Origin: Thermus thermophilus HB8
GTDB lineage: Bacteria; Deinococcota; Deinococci; Deinococcales; Thermaceae
Direction: 5' to 3'
Assembly: GCF_000091545.1 (NCBI RefSeq)
Contig: NC_006461.1
Span: 1,586,304 to 1,650,303 of the forward strand
Length of the DNA stretch: 64,000 nucleotides
In this document: one piece after another, positions 52,880-60,833 of the stretch
How the letters are laid out: every line of letters starts with the position of its first letter
How positions within the stretch are numbered: the stretch's first letter is position 1
Notes under the pieces: generated by a model
Databases searched by the model: none
What the model was told of the DNA's origin: nothing
Seen by the model: the letters and a program-made list of their open reading frames with translations, nothing else
Program-made: the position numbers and the translations under genes

Positions 52880-53886
52880 GCTCCCACCACCTTTCGGTAA
52901 AGCTCCAGGTAGTCCCGGGCCATGCGTTCCCGGGAGAAGCGGGCCTCCGCGTAGCGACGGATGGCCCAGCGGTCCAGGCGCCTCACGGCCTCCAGGTACT
53001 CCAAGGCCTCCTCCCAGTCCCTCACCAGAAACCCCGTCTCCCCGTGGCGCACCGTCTCGGGGAGGGCCCCTAGGGGCCTTGCCAGGACGGGGACGCCGCT
53101 CATCATGGCCTCCACCGGAGCGAGGCCGAAGGGCTCCTTGAAGTTTACAAAGTGGAGGAGGGCGATGGCCCCATCCAAGAGGGTCTGCCGGGTCTCGGGG
53201 TCCACGGGGCCCAGGAACTCCACCCCTTCCCCGAGCAGGGGGGCCACCTCGTTTTGGAAGTAGGCCTCGTCCTGGACGGGCCCGGCGATCTTCAGGGGAA
53301 GGCGCGACTTTCGGGCGAAGAGGACGGCCTCCCGGATGCCCTTGTCCGGGTGGATGCGGGAGAGGACGAGGAGGTGCCTCCCCCCCTCCCCCACCCGGAA
53401 GCGCCGCGGGTCCACCCCGTGGTGGACGACCCCCAGGTAAGGAAGGCCCGGGTCCTTGTCCGCCTCGGAGATGGCCACGTAGTGGACGTGGGGTAGGGCG
53501 GCGTAGCGGCGGTAGACCTTCTTGATCTTCTCGCTGGAGAAGCCGTGGATGGTGGTGAGGACCGGGACCTTCACAAAGGGGGTGAAGTAGAGGGGCATGA
53601 AGTCGTAGTGGTTGTGGACCAGGTCAAACTCCCCCGCCTCCTCCATGGCGCGGGCGATGTGGAGGAACTCCTCCACCTTCCAGTCCACCTCCCTGTCCTC
53701 CCAGAGGGGCTTCGCCGCGGTGCACCGCAGAGGCGCCCGGGTCTCGGCGTCGCAGGTGGCGTAGAGGACCACCTCCACCCCGAGGTCCAGAAGGGCCTCG
53801 GTGAGGTCGTAGACCACCTGTTCCCAGGGGCCGTACCGCCTGGGGGGAACCCGCCAGGCGATGGGGGCCAGCATGGCCACCCTCAC
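52876..53886 (-). CDS. Glycosyltransferase, GT4 family
   Basis: The 336-residue protein starts at GTG 53886 (MRVAMLAPIAWRVPPRRYGP) and has the GT-B layout: acceptor-side GPWEQVVYDLTEAL, donor domain LVLSRIHPDKG, and the nucleotide-sugar ExxxxxE motif in FKEPFGLAPVEAMMSG. The likely donor is GDP-mannose from manC. GTGA overlap with the toroid gene upstream. Confidence 0.85.
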   Translation of the reverse strand: MRVAMLAPIAWRVPPRRYGPWEQVVYDLTEALLDLGVEVVLYATCDAETRAPLRCTAAKPLWEDREVDWKVEEFLHIARAMEEAGEFDLVHNHYDFMPLYFTPFVKVPVLTTIHGFSSEKIKKVYRRYAALPHVHYVAISEADKDPGLPYLGVVHHGVDPRRFRVGEGGRHLLVLSRIHPDKGIREAVLFARKSRLPLKIAGPVQDEAYFQNEVAPLLGEGVEFLGPVDPETRQTLLDGAIALLHFVNFKEPFGLAPVEAMMSGVPVLARPLGALPETVRHGETGFLVRDWEEALEYLEAVRRLDRWAIRRYAEARFSRERMARDYLELYRKVVGA

Positions 53887-54905
53887 GGCCGCCCTCCCAA
53901 GGCGAAGACCCGCCCCAGGGCCACGCCCTCGTCCACCTGGGGGAAGACCCCTTGGACCAGGGCCTGCCAGGCGAGGAGGTAGGCGAGGAGGGCCTCCGCC
54001 CCGCGGTTTTGGTTGGGGCCGTGGGGGGTGAGGCCGTCCATGGGGCCGAAGGCGTCCACCAGGGGGGCACGGAGGCGGTTCCGCCCGTGGAACCAGAGGA
54101 AGGCCACCTCGGCGAGGACCCGCTCCCCGAAGCGCAGGTGGGCGAGGAGGGCGCACTTGGCCTCAATGGGCTGCTGGTCAAAGAGGGGCTTCTCCCCTCC
54201 CCGCTCCATGAAGCGGTTGCCCACGGGGTCAAAGAAGAGGCCCTCCTCCCCCGGGGTGAAGTAGTGCTCCTTGAGGAAGGCGAGGGCCCTCCGGGCCAGG
54301 GCCACCGCCTCTCGGCGGCGGAAGGCGAGGCCGTAGGCGTACAGGGCCTCCACGGGGCGGTGGTTGGCGTAGGTGAGGGGGCCGGGGTAGGGCCAGGCGG
54401 GCTCGGCCTCCCGGAAGGCGCGAAGGAGCCCCTCCCCCAGGGCCTCGGCCGCCTCGAGGAAGGGCTCCTTGGGCAGGGCGAGAAGGCCGAGGAGGGCGTA
54501 GGCCCGCCCCCTCAAGGAGGTGAAGCCCTCGAGGGCGGGAAGGGCCCGGAGAAGGGCCTCCCGGGCAGGGCCCGCGTAGGGGGGAGGAAGCCTCTGGGCG
54601 GCGGCGAGGGCGAGGACGGCCCGGCCCGTGGGGTCCTCCGCCTCCCCCTCGTCCTCAAAGCGGCCGTCCAGGGTGAGGCCGTTCCGGAAGCGGCCGTCCT
54701 CCTTCTGCATGTGGAGGAGGAAGGCGAGGTAGGTCCGCACGAGCCCCTCGTCCCGGGCCCCCTCGGGGAGGAGGCTGAGGTAGAGGAGGGCCCGGGCGTT
54801 GTCGTCCGTGGTGTACCCCTCGCCGAGCCTGGGCACCCCGTGGTGGGCGTGCTCCAGAAGCCCCCGGGCGTCGGTCAGGGCCCTAAGCCACCCGAGGCCG
54901 AACAT
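53883..54905 (-). CDS. Alpha/alpha-toroid protein, glycosidase-like
   Basis: The 340-residue protein is built of helical hairpins with the conserved patterns EGYTTDDNARALLYLSLL, DPTGRAVLALAAAQRL, ANHRPVEALYAYGLAF, FDQQPIEAKCALLA and GPNQNRGAEALLAYL. This is a six-hairpin (alpha/alpha toroid) fold like glycoside hydrolases and epimerases. It sits between two GT4 genes, with overlaps, so a role in making or trimming the same glycan is inferred. No family activity is known to me. Confidence 0.7.
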   Translation of the reverse strand: MFGLGWLRALTDARGLLEHAHHGVPRLGEGYTTDDNARALLYLSLLPEGARDEGLVRTYLAFLLHMQKEDGRFRNGLTLDGRFEDEGEAEDPTGRAVLALAAAQRLPPPYAGPAREALLRALPALEGFTSLRGRAYALLGLLALPKEPFLEAAEALGEGLLRAFREAEPAWPYPGPLTYANHRPVEALYAYGLAFRRREAVALARRALAFLKEHYFTPGEEGLFFDPVGNRFMERGGEKPLFDQQPIEAKCALLAHLRFGERVLAEVAFLWFHGRNRLRAPLVDAFGPMDGLTPHGPNQNRGAEALLAYLLAWQALVQGVFPQVDEGVALGRVFALGGRP

Positions 54906-56028
54906 CCGCCACCTCCTCCAAAAGCCGCCGGTAGGCCCGGGCCACCCTGGGCCAGGTGAAGTCCCGGGCGTAAGCGTAGGCCCGCTCCTCCATCTCCCTT
55001 AGGCGCTCGGGGCTTTCCGCGAGGGCCAAGACCGCCTGGGCCCAGGCCTCCTCCTCCAGGGGAAGCAGGACCCCCCGGCCCGCGGCGAGGGCGGCGCGGG
55101 CGTGCCGGAAGGGGGTGGAGAGGACGGCCTTGCCCAGGGCCAGGGCGTAGGAGAGGGTCCCGGAGGAAACCTGCTCCAGGTTGGGGTAGGGCAGGAGGAA
55201 GAGGTCCGCCGCCCCCGCCAGGCGGTAGAGCTCCTCCTCGGAGAGGTACCCCTCCCGCAGGAGGAAGGCCTCCCCCACCCCCAGGGCCTCGGCCATTTCC
55301 CGCACACGCTCCAGATACCGCCGCCCCTCGTGCCGCTCCAGGTTGGGGTGGAGCCTCCCCGCCACCAGGTAGCGGACCCTGGGGTTGTGGGGCAGGACGC
55401 GGGCGAGCACCTTCAGGGCGAACTCCAGCCCCTTGCCGGGCCCAAGGAGGCCGTAGGTGAAGAGGAGGAAGGCGCCCTCCAGCCCCAAGGCCCGCTTCAA
55501 GGCCTCCTTAGGGGGCCGCGGAAGATCGGGGACCCCGTGCGGGATGTGGGCCACGGGGATCCGCACCCCCAGGGCCCGCAGGAGGCCTTCCCCTTCCGGG
55601 TGGAGGGCGACGAAGGCCTGGGCCCTCTCGGCCATGGCCCGGAGAAGGCCCTGCATGTAGCGGAGGTCCGCCTCGCCGAGCCCGGGAGGCGGGGCCTGGA
55701 GGAGGGTGTGGAGGACCACCAGCTTGGGGCCTTGGGCCTCGAGGAGGTCCAGGACGTAGTCGCCCCACTTCCCGCCGTAAAGCCCGTACTCGTGCTGGAG
55801 GATCACCGGCCCCCGGAGGAGGCGCGCCAAGGCCCTGTACCCCTCCCGGTCCTCCTTGGCCACCACCCGGACCACCTCCTGGGGAAAGGGCAAGGCCACC
55901 TCCTCGGGGTGGGCCACCACCGCCACCTGGGAAGGCACCCCTTCCCGCAAGAGGGCCTCCCGCAGGTCGCGGTTGAAGGTGGCGATGCCGCAACGGATGG
56001 GAGGATAGGTGCCCACCAGGGTCAGCAT
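54883..56028 (-). CDS. Glycosyltransferase, GT4 family
   Basis: The 381-residue protein starts MLTLVGTYPPIRCGIATFNRDL, the N-terminus common to GT4 enzymes, and has LQHEYGLYGG, HIPHGVPDLPRP, FLLFTYGLLGPGKG and the donor-site segment LLPYPNLEQVSSGTLSYALALGK. It is first in the five-gene overlapping unit ending with folK. The ribosome-binding site is GGAGGTCGGGC. A leader of about 40 bases carries a small hairpin (56050-56065). Confidence 0.83.
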   Translation of the reverse strand: MLTLVGTYPPIRCGIATFNRDLREALLREGVPSQVAVVAHPEEVALPFPQEVVRVVAKEDREGYRALARLLRGPVILQHEYGLYGGKWGDYVLDLLEAQGPKLVVLHTLLQAPPPGLGEADLRYMQGLLRAMAERAQAFVALHPEGEGLLRALGVRIPVAHIPHGVPDLPRPPKEALKRALGLEGAFLLFTYGLLGPGKGLEFALKVLARVLPHNPRVRYLVAGRLHPNLERHEGRRYLERVREMAEALGVGEAFLLREGYLSEEELYRLAGAADLFLLPYPNLEQVSSGTLSYALALGKAVLSTPFRHARAALAAGRGVLLPLEEEAWAQAVLALAESPERLREMEERAYAYARDFTWPRVARAYRRLLEEVADVRPRVA

Positions 56029-56075
56029 GCCCGACCTCCGGTCCGTTCAAGGGGATACGCCCCTTATCTCAAGTA

Positions 56076-56118
56076 AGTATAGCACATATGCTACCCATGC
56101 GCTCAATCAACATGCGCT
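56076..56118 (-). promoter_or_regulatory. Promoter with palindrome and direct repeats for the glycan operon
   Basis: On the minus strand TATACT (56076-56081) is the -10. Next to it is TAGCACATATGCTA (56080-56093), with 5-bp inverted arms, and then the octamer CATGCGCT twice (56096-56103 and 56111-56118), 15 bp apart. No consensus -35 is present at the proper distance, which suggests an activator. The stretch is clearly more AT-rich than its surroundings. Confidence 0.6.
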
Positions 56119-56144
56119 AAACGAACCCTGCGGCCGCCCCGGCC

Positions 56145-56951
56145 CTAGAGGGGGAAGCCCAGGGTGAGGTCCAGGAGGTTAGCCACGAGGCCAAAGAAGT
56201 CTCCCAAGCCCCGCTCCGCCGAAACCCGGAAGGGGGTCTGAAGGCGGAGCTGCGCCTCCACCCCTTCTCCCAAACGGAAGCGGTAGCCCAAGTAGGGGAA
56301 GGCCACCCAGGCATCCCCCGGCCGGTAGCCCGTCCCCAGGCCGAAGAAGGCGTCCCCCAGGTAGGCGTGGGCCCCAAGGGCGGGCCAGAGGGCCCCAAAG
56401 CCCCAGAAGCCCCAGCCGCCAAGCCAGAGGGCGTAGCCCTCCCCCTCGTAGGCCAGGGCCGCGACCACAGGTCTGCCGGTAGGGATGGGCACGTACAGGC
56501 GGAAGCGGCGCTCCGGGTCAAGAAGGGGGGTGAAGGCCTCCCGCCCGGAGGGGTAGTAGCGAAGGCCAATCCCGAAGTGGGCCCCCCCGGCGATGTAGAC
56601 CGGGCCCATGCCCTCCAGGAAGATCGCAAAGCCCTCGCCCAGGAAGGCCTCGAGGCCCAAAAGCCCGGAAGGTTGGGCCCCGGAAGGACCCCCCTCCACC
56701 CCAAGCCCCAGGTAGTAGGCCCCGGGAAAGCCAAGGCCCAAAGCCCCCAAGAGGGGGTCTACCACCCCTCCCCGGCGCAGGTAGAGGTAGGCGCTTCCCT
56801 CCAGGTTGTGGTCCACCCCCACCCGCCACCAAAGCCCGGCGGGAAAGGCCTGGCCGAAGCCGAAGACGTTCCTGTCCACCGCACCCACGCCGAAAAAGCC
56901 CTGGGCCTGGGCCAAGCCCAGGAGGAGGAAAAGCGCCGACCACCTTTGCAT
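56145..56951 (-). CDS. Secreted or outer-membrane protein of unknown function
   Basis: The 268-residue protein has a signal peptide (MQRWSALFLLLGLAQAQGFF) and then alternating aromatic/Gly beta-strand patterns (AYLYLRRGGV, YYLGLGVEGG, HFGIGLRYYP, YLGYRFRLGEG) that end in LDLTLGFPL, suggesting an outer-membrane beta-barrel. No enzyme motif is seen. TAACAT (56958-56963) lies 6 bases before the ATG: leaderless. It is divergent from lysJ. Confidence 0.65.
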   Translation of the reverse strand: MQRWSALFLLLGLAQAQGFFGVGAVDRNVFGFGQAFPAGLWWRVGVDHNLEGSAYLYLRRGGVVDPLLGALGLGFPGAYYLGLGVEGGPSGAQPSGLLGLEAFLGEGFAIFLEGMGPVYIAGGAHFGIGLRYYPSGREAFTPLLDPERRFRLYVPIPTGRPVVAALAYEGEGYALWLGGWGFWGFGALWPALGAHAYLGDAFFGLGTGYRPGDAWVAFPYLGYRFRLGEGVEAQLRLQTPFRVSAERGLGDFFGLVANLLDLTLGFPL

Positions 56952-56975
56952 AGGTCCATGTTACCGGGGCCGCGG

Positions 56976-57005
56976 TTGACACCCCACCCGCCCTCCCCCT
57001 AGGCT
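56976..57005 (+). promoter_or_regulatory. Promoter of lysJ
   Basis: TTGACA (56976-56981) and TAGGCT (57000-57005) are 18 bases apart. The start should be near 57012-57015, at or just before the leader-peptide ATG, about 90 bases before lysJ. Confidence 0.75.
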
Positions 57006-57014
57006 TAAGGGGAG

Positions 57015-57038
57015 ATGCGCGCCCGGGGCAAAAGCTGA
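57015..57038 (+). CDS. lysJ leader peptide
   Basis: The frame ATG-CGC-GCC-CGG-GGC-AAA-AGC-TGA encodes Met-Arg-Ala-Arg-Gly-Lys-Ser. Three of the seven codons are Arg or Lys, the end products of the pathways LysJ serves. The ATG lies 9 bases after the -10, with GGGGAG before it. A GC-rich hairpin and T-run follow within 50 bases. This is the layout of a translation-controlled attenuator. T. thermophilus is known to use leader-peptide attenuation at its main lysine gene cluster. Confidence 0.6.
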   Translation: MRARGKS

Positions 57039-57041
57039 GCC

Positions 57042-57083
57042 CGCCTGGGAAGCCTGGCTTCCCGGGCGTCCCCGGGGGCTTTT
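57042..57083 (+). terminator. Attenuator-like hairpin before lysJ
   Basis: Bases 57042-57054 pair with 57056-57068 over 13 positions with a small loop. A second GC segment (CCCCGGGGG) and GCTTTTCTTT follow (57070-57087), and AAAAGC at 57030-57035 can pair with GCTTTT at 57078-57083. The AAAAGC arm covers the Lys codon of the leader peptide, so ribosome position could decide which pairing forms. Confidence 0.6.
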
Positions 57084-57101
57084 CTTTATGGAGGTGCGGT
57101 C

Positions 57102-58289
57102 GTGGAAACGAGAACCCTGGAAGACTGGCGGGCCCTTTTGGAGGCGGAGAAGACCCTGGACAGCGGCGTCTACAACAAGCACGACCTCCTCATCGTCCGG
57201 GGCCAGGGCGCGAGGGTCTGGGACGCGGAAGGCAACGAGTACATTGACTGCGTGGGCGGGTACGGGGTGGCCAACCTGGGCCACGGCAACCCCGAGGTGG
57301 TGGAGGCGGTGAAGCGGCAGGCGGAGACCCTTATGGCCATGCCCCAGACCCTCCCCACCCCCATGCGGGGGGAGTTCTACCGCACCCTCACCGCCATCCT
57401 CCCCCCGGAGCTCAACCGGGTCTTCCCCGTGAACTCGGGCACCGAGGCCAACGAGGCCGCCCTAAAGTTCGCCCGGGCCCACACGGGCAGGAAGAAGTTC
57501 GTGGCCGCCATGCGGGGCTTCTCCGGGCGAACCATGGGAAGCCTCTCCGTCACCTGGGAGCCCAAGTACCGGGAGCCTTTCTTGCCCTTGGTGGAGCCCG
57601 TGGAGTTCATCCCCTACAACGACGTGGAGGCCCTCAAGCGGGCCGTGGACGAGGAGACGGCCGCGGTGATCCTGGAGCCCGTGCAAGGGGAGGGGGGCGT
57701 GCGCCCGGCGACCCCCGAGTTCCTAAGGGCCGCCCGGGAGATCACCCAGGAGAAGGGGGCCCTCCTCATCCTGGACGAGATCCAGACCGGAATGGGCCGC
57801 ACGGGGAAGCGCTTCGCCTTTGAGCACTTCGGCATCGTCCCCGACATCCTCACCCTGGCCAAGGCCCTCGGGGGCGGGGTGCCCCTGGGGGCCGCGGTGA
57901 TGCGGGAGGAGGTGGCGCGGAGCATGCCCAAGGGGGGGCACGGCACCACCTTCGGGGGGAATCCCCTGGCCATGGCCGCAGGGGTGGCGGCCATCCGCTA
58001 CCTGGAGCGGACGCGGCTTTGGGAAAGGGCCGCGGAGCTTGGGCCCTGGTTCATGGAGAAGCTTAGGGCCATCCCCTCCCCCAAGATCCGGGAGGTGCGG
58101 GGCATGGGCCTCATGGTGGGCCTGGAGCTCAAGGAAAAGGCCGCCCCCTACATCGCCAGGCTGGAGAAGGAGCACCGCGTCCTCGCCCTCCAGGCTGGGC
58201 CCACGGTGATCCGCTTCCTGCCGCCTTTGGTCATTGAAAAGGAAGACCTGGAGCGGGTGGTGGAGGCGGTGCGGGCGGTGCTAGCATAG
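57102..58289 (+). CDS. lysJ: LysW-aminoadipate semialdehyde / LysW-ornithine aminotransferase LysJ
   Basis: The 395-residue PLP enzyme starts METRTLEDWRALLEAEKTLD and is a class III (ArgD-like) aminotransferase: NSGTEANEAALKFARAHTG, EPVQGEGGVRPAT, ILDEIQTGMGRTG, the PLP lysine in LTLAKALGGGVPLGA, and GGHGTTFGGNPLA. In Thermus LysJ works in lysine synthesis on LysW-carried intermediates and can also serve arginine synthesis. The ribosome-binding site GGAGGTG precedes it. lysK lies 412 bp downstream. Confidence 0.93.
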   Translation: METRTLEDWRALLEAEKTLDSGVYNKHDLLIVRGQGARVWDAEGNEYIDCVGGYGVANLGHGNPEVVEAVKRQAETLMAMPQTLPTPMRGEFYRTLTAILPPELNRVFPVNSGTEANEAALKFARAHTGRKKFVAAMRGFSGRTMGSLSVTWEPKYREPFLPLVEPVEFIPYNDVEALKRAVDEETAAVILEPVQGEGGVRPATPEFLRAAREITQEKGALLILDEIQTGMGRTGKRFAFEHFGIVPDILTLAKALGGGVPLGAAVMREEVARSMPKGGHGTTFGGNPLAMAAGVAAIRYLERTRLWERAAELGPWFMEKLRAIPSPKIREVRGMGLMVGLELKEKAAPYIARLEKEHRVLALQAGPTVIRFLPPLVIEKEDLERVVEAVRAVLA

Positions 58290-58293
58290 GGAG

Positions 58294-58497
58294 ATGAGGC
58301 GGCGTTACCGCGTGGTGGTGGAGCGGGACGAGGAGGGCTACTTCGTGGCCCACGTGCCTGAGCTCCACGCCCACACCCAGGCCCAAAGCTTTGAGGAACT
58401 CCTCCGGCGCCTGCAGGAAGCCATCGCCGTATCCCTGGAAGAGGAGAGGGCGGAAGTCGTAGGCCTGGAGGGCGCGCTGGAAATTGAAGCGGCGTGA
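58294..58497 (+). CDS. hicB: HicB-type antitoxin (short form)
   Basis: The 67-residue protein has the HicB partial RNase-H-like fold: YRVVVERDEEGYFVAHVPELHAHTQAQSFEELLRRLQEAIAVSLEE. It lacks the C-terminal DNA-binding domain of full HicB, so it should neutralise HicA but not repress by itself. It starts 4 bases after lysJ and overlaps hicA by 4 bases (GTGA). The order is hicB before hicA. Confidence 0.82.
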   Translation: MRRRYRVVVERDEEGYFVAHVPELHAHTQAQSFEELLRRLQEAIAVSLEEERAEVVGLEGALEIEAA

Positions 58498-58700
58498 GCC
58501 CCCGCCTCATCCCCATCACCGGCCAGGAGCTCGTCCGCCTCCTGCAGGAGAAGGGGTTTCAGGTGGTGCGGGTCCGGGGAAGCCACGTGCGCCTTCGGCA
58601 CCCCGACGGCCGGGTCACCACGGTGCCCGCGCACCCGGGGGAGACCCTAAGGCCGGGAACCCTCCTCGCCATTCTCAAGTGGGCTGGAGCAAGGAAACCT
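58494..58700 (+). CDS. hicA: HicA-type mRNA interferase toxin, open in frame into lysK
   Basis: From GTG 58494 the frame gives SPRLIPITGQELVRLLQEKGF, VVRVRGSHVRLRHPDG and VPAHPGETLRPGTLLAILKWAG, a near-complete HicA double-stranded-RNA-binding-like domain with the catalytic His in GSH (residue 31). HicA proteins normally end a few residues later with a stop. Here there is none and the frame runs straight into lysK. A HicA-LysK fusion of 430 residues is possible, but lysK has its own ribosome-binding site, so re-initiation is also plausible. Confidence 0.72.
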
Positions 58701-59786
58701 ATGAGCAAAAGCGCCTTGGATCCCGTTGAGTTCCTCAAGGGGGCCCTGGAGATCCCCTCCCCTTCCGGAAAGGAGCGGGCGGTGGCCGAGTACCTGGCGG
58801 AGGGGATGCAAAAGCTGGGCCTCAAGGGCTTCGTGGACGAGGCGGACAACGCCCGGGGCCAGGTGGGGGAAGGGCCCGTCCAGGTGGTCCTCCTGGGGCA
58901 CATTGACACCGTGCCCGGCCAGATCCCCGTGCGCCTGGAAGGGGGCAGGCTCTTCGGCCGGGGAGCGGTGGACGCCAAGGGGCCTTTCGTGGCCATGATC
59001 TTCGCCGCGGCGGGGCTTTCCGAGGAGGCCAGGAGGCGCCTCACCGTCCACCTGGTTGGGGCCACGGAGGAGGAGGCCCCAAGCTCCAAGGGAGCAAGGT
59101 TCGTGGCCCCCCGCCTCAAGCCCCACTACGCGGTGATCGGGGAGCCCTCGGGCTGGGAGGGGATCACCCTGGGGTACAAGGGGAGGCTTTTGGTGAAGGC
59201 CCGGCGGGAGAAGGACCACTTCCACTCGGCCCACCACGAGCCCAACGCCGCCGAGGAGCTCATCAGCTACTTCGTGGCCATCAAGGCCTGGGCCGAGGCC
59301 ATGAACGTGGGCCAGCGTCCCTTTGACCAGGTGCAGTACACCCTCCGCGACTTCAGGGTCCACCCCGCGGAGCTCAGACAGGTGGCGGAGATGTTCTTTG
59401 ACCTAAGGCTCCCTCCAAGGCTTCCCCCCGAGGAGGCCATCCGCCACCTCACGGCCTACGCCCCCCCCACGATTGAGCTGGAGTTCTTCGGCCGCGAGGT
59501 CCCCTACCAGGGGCCCAAGGACACCCCCCTCACCCGGGCCTTCCGCCAGGCCATCCGCAAGGCGGGGGGAAGGCCCGTCTTCAAGCTGAAGACGGGAACG
59601 AGCGACATGAACGTCCTGGCCCCCCACTGGCCGGTGCCCATGGTGGCCTACGGCCCCGGGGACTCCACCCTGGACCACACCCCCTACGAGCACGTGGAGG
59701 TGGCGGAGTTTCTCAAAGGGATTGAGGTGCTGAGGGGGGCCCTCGAGGCCCTGGCGCAAACGCACGCGGGGGAGAAGGAGGGGTAG
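58701..59786 (+). CDS. lysK: LysW-lysine / LysW-ornithine hydrolase LysK
   Basis: The 361-residue M20-family enzyme starts MSKSALDPVEFLKGALEIPSPS, with AAGGA 5-9 bases before the ATG. Zinc and catalytic motifs are LLGHIDTVPG, GRGAVDAKGPFVAM, GATEEEAPSSKGARF and, near the end, HTPYEHVEVAEF. LysK releases lysine (or ornithine) from the carrier protein LysW as the last pathway step. It lies in the same transcript as lysJ and hicBA, with hicA in the same frame directly upstream. Confidence 0.9.
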   Translation: MSKSALDPVEFLKGALEIPSPSGKERAVAEYLAEGMQKLGLKGFVDEADNARGQVGEGPVQVVLLGHIDTVPGQIPVRLEGGRLFGRGAVDAKGPFVAMIFAAAGLSEEARRRLTVHLVGATEEEAPSSKGARFVAPRLKPHYAVIGEPSGWEGITLGYKGRLLVKARREKDHFHSAHHEPNAAEELISYFVAIKAWAEAMNVGQRPFDQVQYTLRDFRVHPAELRQVAEMFFDLRLPPRLPPEEAIRHLTAYAPPTIELEFFGREVPYQGPKDTPLTRAFRQAIRKAGGRPVFKLKTGTSDMNVLAPHWPVPMVAYGPGDSTLDHTPYEHVEVAEFLKGIEVLRGALEALAQTHAGEKEG

Positions 59787-59800
59787 GCTAAGCTAAACGC

Positions 59801-60788
59801 GTGGTCCTCCCCTGGCTGGCCCTGCCCCTCGGGGGGCTTTTCCTCCTGCCCGCGGTGTTGGCCAAGGACCCGGTGCCCTTCGCCCTGCGCCTCCTCGCCC
59901 TCTACGGGGGGCTTGCGGGGGCCTTGGGCCTCCTCTACGCCCTCCACCTGGAGTGGCGCCGCACCGAGGAACGGGGCCGCCGCTGGACCCGGTTCCTGGA
60001 GGCCCTGGCCCGGCTTTCCCCCCGGGTGACCCAGACCCTAAGCCCCGAGGGGGTTCTCCTCGGGGTCCTCGAGGCCGCCCAGGAGCTCCTCCCCCAGGCG
60101 GTGGGCCTGGAGCTCAGGGCCCGGGGGAGCCTGGTGGGGGAGCGCGCCCCCCACCTCCTTCCCGTCCCCCTGAACGGGGACGCCGCCTACCTCCACCTAA
60201 GGACCCCGCCGGAGGAGCCCGTTCCGCCGGGGTTTCTCGCCCTCCTGGGGGAACGCCTGCGCCAGGTCCTGAGGCAGGCGGAGTGGGGCGCCATGGCCTA
60301 CACCGACCCCCTCACGGGGCTTTTCAACCGCCGGGGCCTCGAGGTGGAGCTTCCCAAGCTCCTCGCCCTCTCCCGGCGCTACCTGGCCCCGGTGAGCGTG
60401 GTCATGCTGGACATAGACCGCTTCAAGGCAGTGAACGACACCTACGGCCACCCCGTGGGGGACGAGGTGCTCAGGCGCCTGGGGCGGATCCTCAAGGAAA
60501 GCGTCCGCAAGGAGGACCTGGCGGTGCGCTACGGGGGCGAGGAGTTCCTCCTGGTGCTCTTCGGCGCCGAGAGGGAGGCGGCCAAGGAGGTGGTGGAGCG
60601 GATCCGCGAACGCTTCCGGAACGAACGGGTGGCCCCCATCCCCTACCCCCTCACCCTCTCCGCCGGGATCGCCGGGGGGGAGGTGCCGGAGGGGAGGGAG
60701 AGAGACCCTAGAAGAGTGGATCCTCAAGGCCGACTACGCCCTCCTCCGGGCCAAGGAGACGGGGCGGGACCGGGTGACCCTGGCCTGA
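59801..60788 (+). pseudogene. Diguanylate cyclase (GGDEF), frameshifted near the C-terminus
   Basis: The protein has two N-terminal membrane helices, a GAF-like middle and a GGDEF domain (AYTDPLTGLFNRRG, DIDRFKAVNDTYGH, active site YGGEEFLL, inhibitory RxxD as RKED five residues before it). After EVPEGRER the frame is lost at a GAGAGAGA run (60698-60705). The expected end, ETLEEWILKADYALLRAKETGR then DRVTLA and stop at 60788, is in the +1 frame. The unshifted frame runs to 60979 with an unrelated tail. The start is GTG 59801, 6 bases after TAAGCT. Confidence 0.75.
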
Positions 60789-60791
60789 GTA

Positions 60792-60819
60792 CCCCGCTCT
60801 GGCTTTCGCCAGAGCGGGG
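60792..60819. terminator. Bidirectional terminator between the GGDEF and DUF1641 genes
   Basis: A perfect 12-bp stem (CCCCGCTCTGGC and complement) with a TTTC loop on the plus strand (GAAA on the minus strand) lies between convergent genes. It is followed by GCCCCGAGGAAGG. It shares its design with the hairpins after relA and gpsA. Confidence 0.75.
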
Positions 60820-60833
60820 GCCCCGAGGAAGGG

